Source: Dehalococcoidia bacterium (GTDB taxonomy: Bacteria; Chloroflexota; Dehalococcoidia; SAR202; UBA826). From it: a stretch of DNA of 6,024 nt. The position numbers and the translations under genes were made by a program. Below the pieces are notes generated by a model that made no database searches, was not told where the DNA came from, and worked only from the letters and a program-made list of their open reading frames with translations. Each line of letters starts with the position of its first letter. Positions within the stretch are counted from its first letter, which is position 1. The stretch is from contig DTSF01000008.1 of the NCBI GenBank assembly GCA_012965485.1, positions 1-6,024 on the forward strand, in the 5' to 3' direction. Below, one piece after another: positions 4,761 to 6,024 of this stretch.

Positions 4761-6024
4761 TTGGCTAGGTATCAAAAAGCTATATTGGAATCGGGATTAA
4801 GAGTTGTATCTCAGCAGCTGCCCAGCTCTGAGTCCGTTTCAATCTTAATTTCTGTGCAGACAGGTTCTAGAAATGAACAAAAAGGACAGTATGGAGTGGC
4901 ACATTTCGCAGAGCACATGCTCTTCAAAGGCACGGGTAAAAGGCCATCCCCGCTATCAGTCAGTTCCCCCATTGAATCAACTGGTGGGTTTCTAAATGCG
5001 AGCACTGGATATGAATCCACAAACTACTGGTGCAAGGTACCCGAGAATCATTTTCGCACCGGGATAGAAACCTTACAAGACATGATGCAAAACTCACTAT
5101 TGAATAAAGAGGAAATCAATTCTGAACGTGGGGTAATAATTGAAGAGATAAAAACAATTGAGGACTATCCAGATTCCAAAACGGCTTTAAATCTGGATAA
5201 ATTGATGTGGCCTGACAGTGCGTTAGGACGTGACATCGCTGGATCTATACAAAGTGTTGAAAATATCACTCAAGAAACAATTAGAGCGTTTATTGATAAT
5301 TTCTATCTCCCCACTAACACCGTAATCAGCATCGCTGGAAACGTAGATCATGACACGTCAATTCAATCAGTTGACCAATTATTTTTAACTCGCCCATTTC
5401 CCGGAAGCCTGCCAAAAATTAGTCCCATTGAGAATGTCCAAAATTCTGTGAGATTGGATCTAGAAAAAAGAGATATAGAACAAATTCATATTCATCTAGG
5501 ATATCCCGGAGTATCTATAACCCATCCCGATAGATATGCGCTAGACCTATTGAATGTCATTTTAGGCGATGGAATGAGTAGCAGGCTATTCCAAGAAATA
5601 AGAGAACGGCTCGGTTTGGTCTATGATATAGAGTCAGGAATCACACATTTGCAAGATGTCGGGGACTTCAGGATAACTTTGGCTGTTGATAAAAATAAAT
5701 ACATTGATGCCATTAAAGCTATCCTGACAGAGGTGGAAAACTTAAAAACAGAACTTGAGGATTCTGAGGTCGTTCGTGCCAAACAAATCTTAAAAGGAAG
5801 AATGCGGTTAAGAATGGATGATTCACAGGCCGTCGCTGCATGGAATGCCCATCAGGATTTATTCAATAAACAGATAGAGTGTGAAAGCGTCATTAAAGAG
5901 TATATAGATAAAAATGACATACTGAAATTACAAAAAGCCGCTTTCCGATATCTGGATGTCTCAAAACTAAATATAGCCATCGTCGGGGACATAGGCTCAA
6001 AAGGACCAATATTGAATGCAATAG
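4761..6024 (+). CDS. M16-family (insulinase/processing-peptidase-like) zinc metallopeptidase, 3' partial
   Basis: The frame is open from just after the dehydrogenase stop to the right edge, giving at least 421 residues from TTG 4761; bacterial M16B enzymes are about 410-430, so few residues are missing. Numbered from that TTG: the family opening YQKAILESGLRVVSQQLP (4-21); the inverted zinc motif HFAEH with H48, E51 and H52; the GGFLNAST strand (75-82); the third ligand E128 in VIIEEI, 76 residues after H52 as expected; and the C-terminal domain with SRLFQEIRERLGLVY (274-288), including the conserved R and Y that help bind substrate. The enzyme should therefore be active, cutting peptides or targeting sequences. 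No signal peptide is seen, so a cytoplasmic location is likely. The first in-frame ATG (4917) falls inside the zinc motif and cannot be the start. TTG 4761 fits the family N-terminus but has only a weak GGAT (4747-4750) as a ribosome site. It is probably translated from the dehydrogenase transcript. Confidence 0.9.
   Translation, partial: MARYQKAILESGLRVVSQQLPSSESVSILISVQTGSRNEQKGQYGVAHFAEHMLFKGTGKRPSPLSVSSPIESTGGFLNASTGYESTNYWCKVPENHFRTGIETLQDMMQNSLLNKEEINSERGVIIEEIKTIEDYPDSKTALNLDKLMWPDSALGRDIAGSIQSVENITQETIRAFIDNFYLPTNTVISIAGNVDHDTSIQSVDQLFLTRPFPGSLPKISPIENVQNSVRLDLEKRDIEQIHIHLGYPGVSITHPDRYALDLLNVILGDGMSSRLFQEIRERLGLVYDIESGITHLQDVGDFRITLAVDKNKYIDAIKAILTEVENLKTELEDSEVVRAKQILKGRMRLRMDDSQAVAAWNAHQDLFNKQIECESVIKEYIDKNDILKLQKAAFRYLDVSKLNIAIVGDIGSKGPILNAI

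Noticed and set aside
1..6024. Mobile elements, CRISPR arrays, toxin-antitoxin or defence systems
   Set aside because: No transposase, terminal inverted repeats with target duplications, spaced direct repeats or small paired ORFs were seen. The recombinase-like module at the left edge is fused to GreA and lacks a catalytic domain in the window.

Overview
The window is a bacterial chromosome segment with four genes, all on the + strand. It is slightly AT-rich by eye and shows no insertion sequence, integrase gene, RNA gene or CRISPR array. My best guess for the host is a Chloroflexota-type bacterium, possibly a marine SAR202/Dehalococcoidia relative. This rests on a GreA with an extra N-terminal domain and a one-polypeptide FAD/Fe-S 2-hydroxyacid dehydrogenase, and it is inference (about 0.45), because the window has no taxonomic marker.

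Layout. (1) 2-742: the 3' part of a greA-type gene. Its reading frame runs out of the left edge, so the first ATG in the window (122) is not the true start. The GreA part begins near 293 and follows a domain that resembles the DNA-binding N-terminal domain of tyrosine recombinases. (2) 743-822: a weak terminator-like hairpin followed by a good sigma-70-type promoter. (3) 823-3715: a large FAD-linked oxidase/Fe-S/CCG oxidoreductase of the YdiJ/GlcD-GlcF type. A frame change near 3220 breaks it into 823-3270 and 3221-3715. A perfect 15-bp hairpin lies at the junction between its flavin and Fe-S halves. (4) 3716-3851: an AT-rich intergenic region with a perfect 22-bp palindrome placed like an operator over a putative promoter. 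(5) 3852-4745: a beta-hydroxyacid dehydrogenase of the 3-hydroxyisobutyrate/tartronate-semialdehyde reductase family. (6) 4761-6024: an M16 zinc metallopeptidase, cut by the right edge and apparently starting at TTG.

How the genes fit together. The flavin/Fe-S enzyme and the beta-hydroxyacid dehydrogenase both act on short hydroxy acids, one passing electrons from a 2-hydroxy acid to a carrier and the other using NAD(P). Together they suggest catabolism of small carboxylic acids, but each seems to have its own promoter. The dehydrogenase and the M16 peptidase are 15 nt apart and probably share a transcript. greA is a separate housekeeping unit. I see no convincing new multi-gene system. The points most worth checking are the GreA fusion with its possible internal start, the frameshift, the hairpin inside the coding sequence, and the intergenic palindrome.
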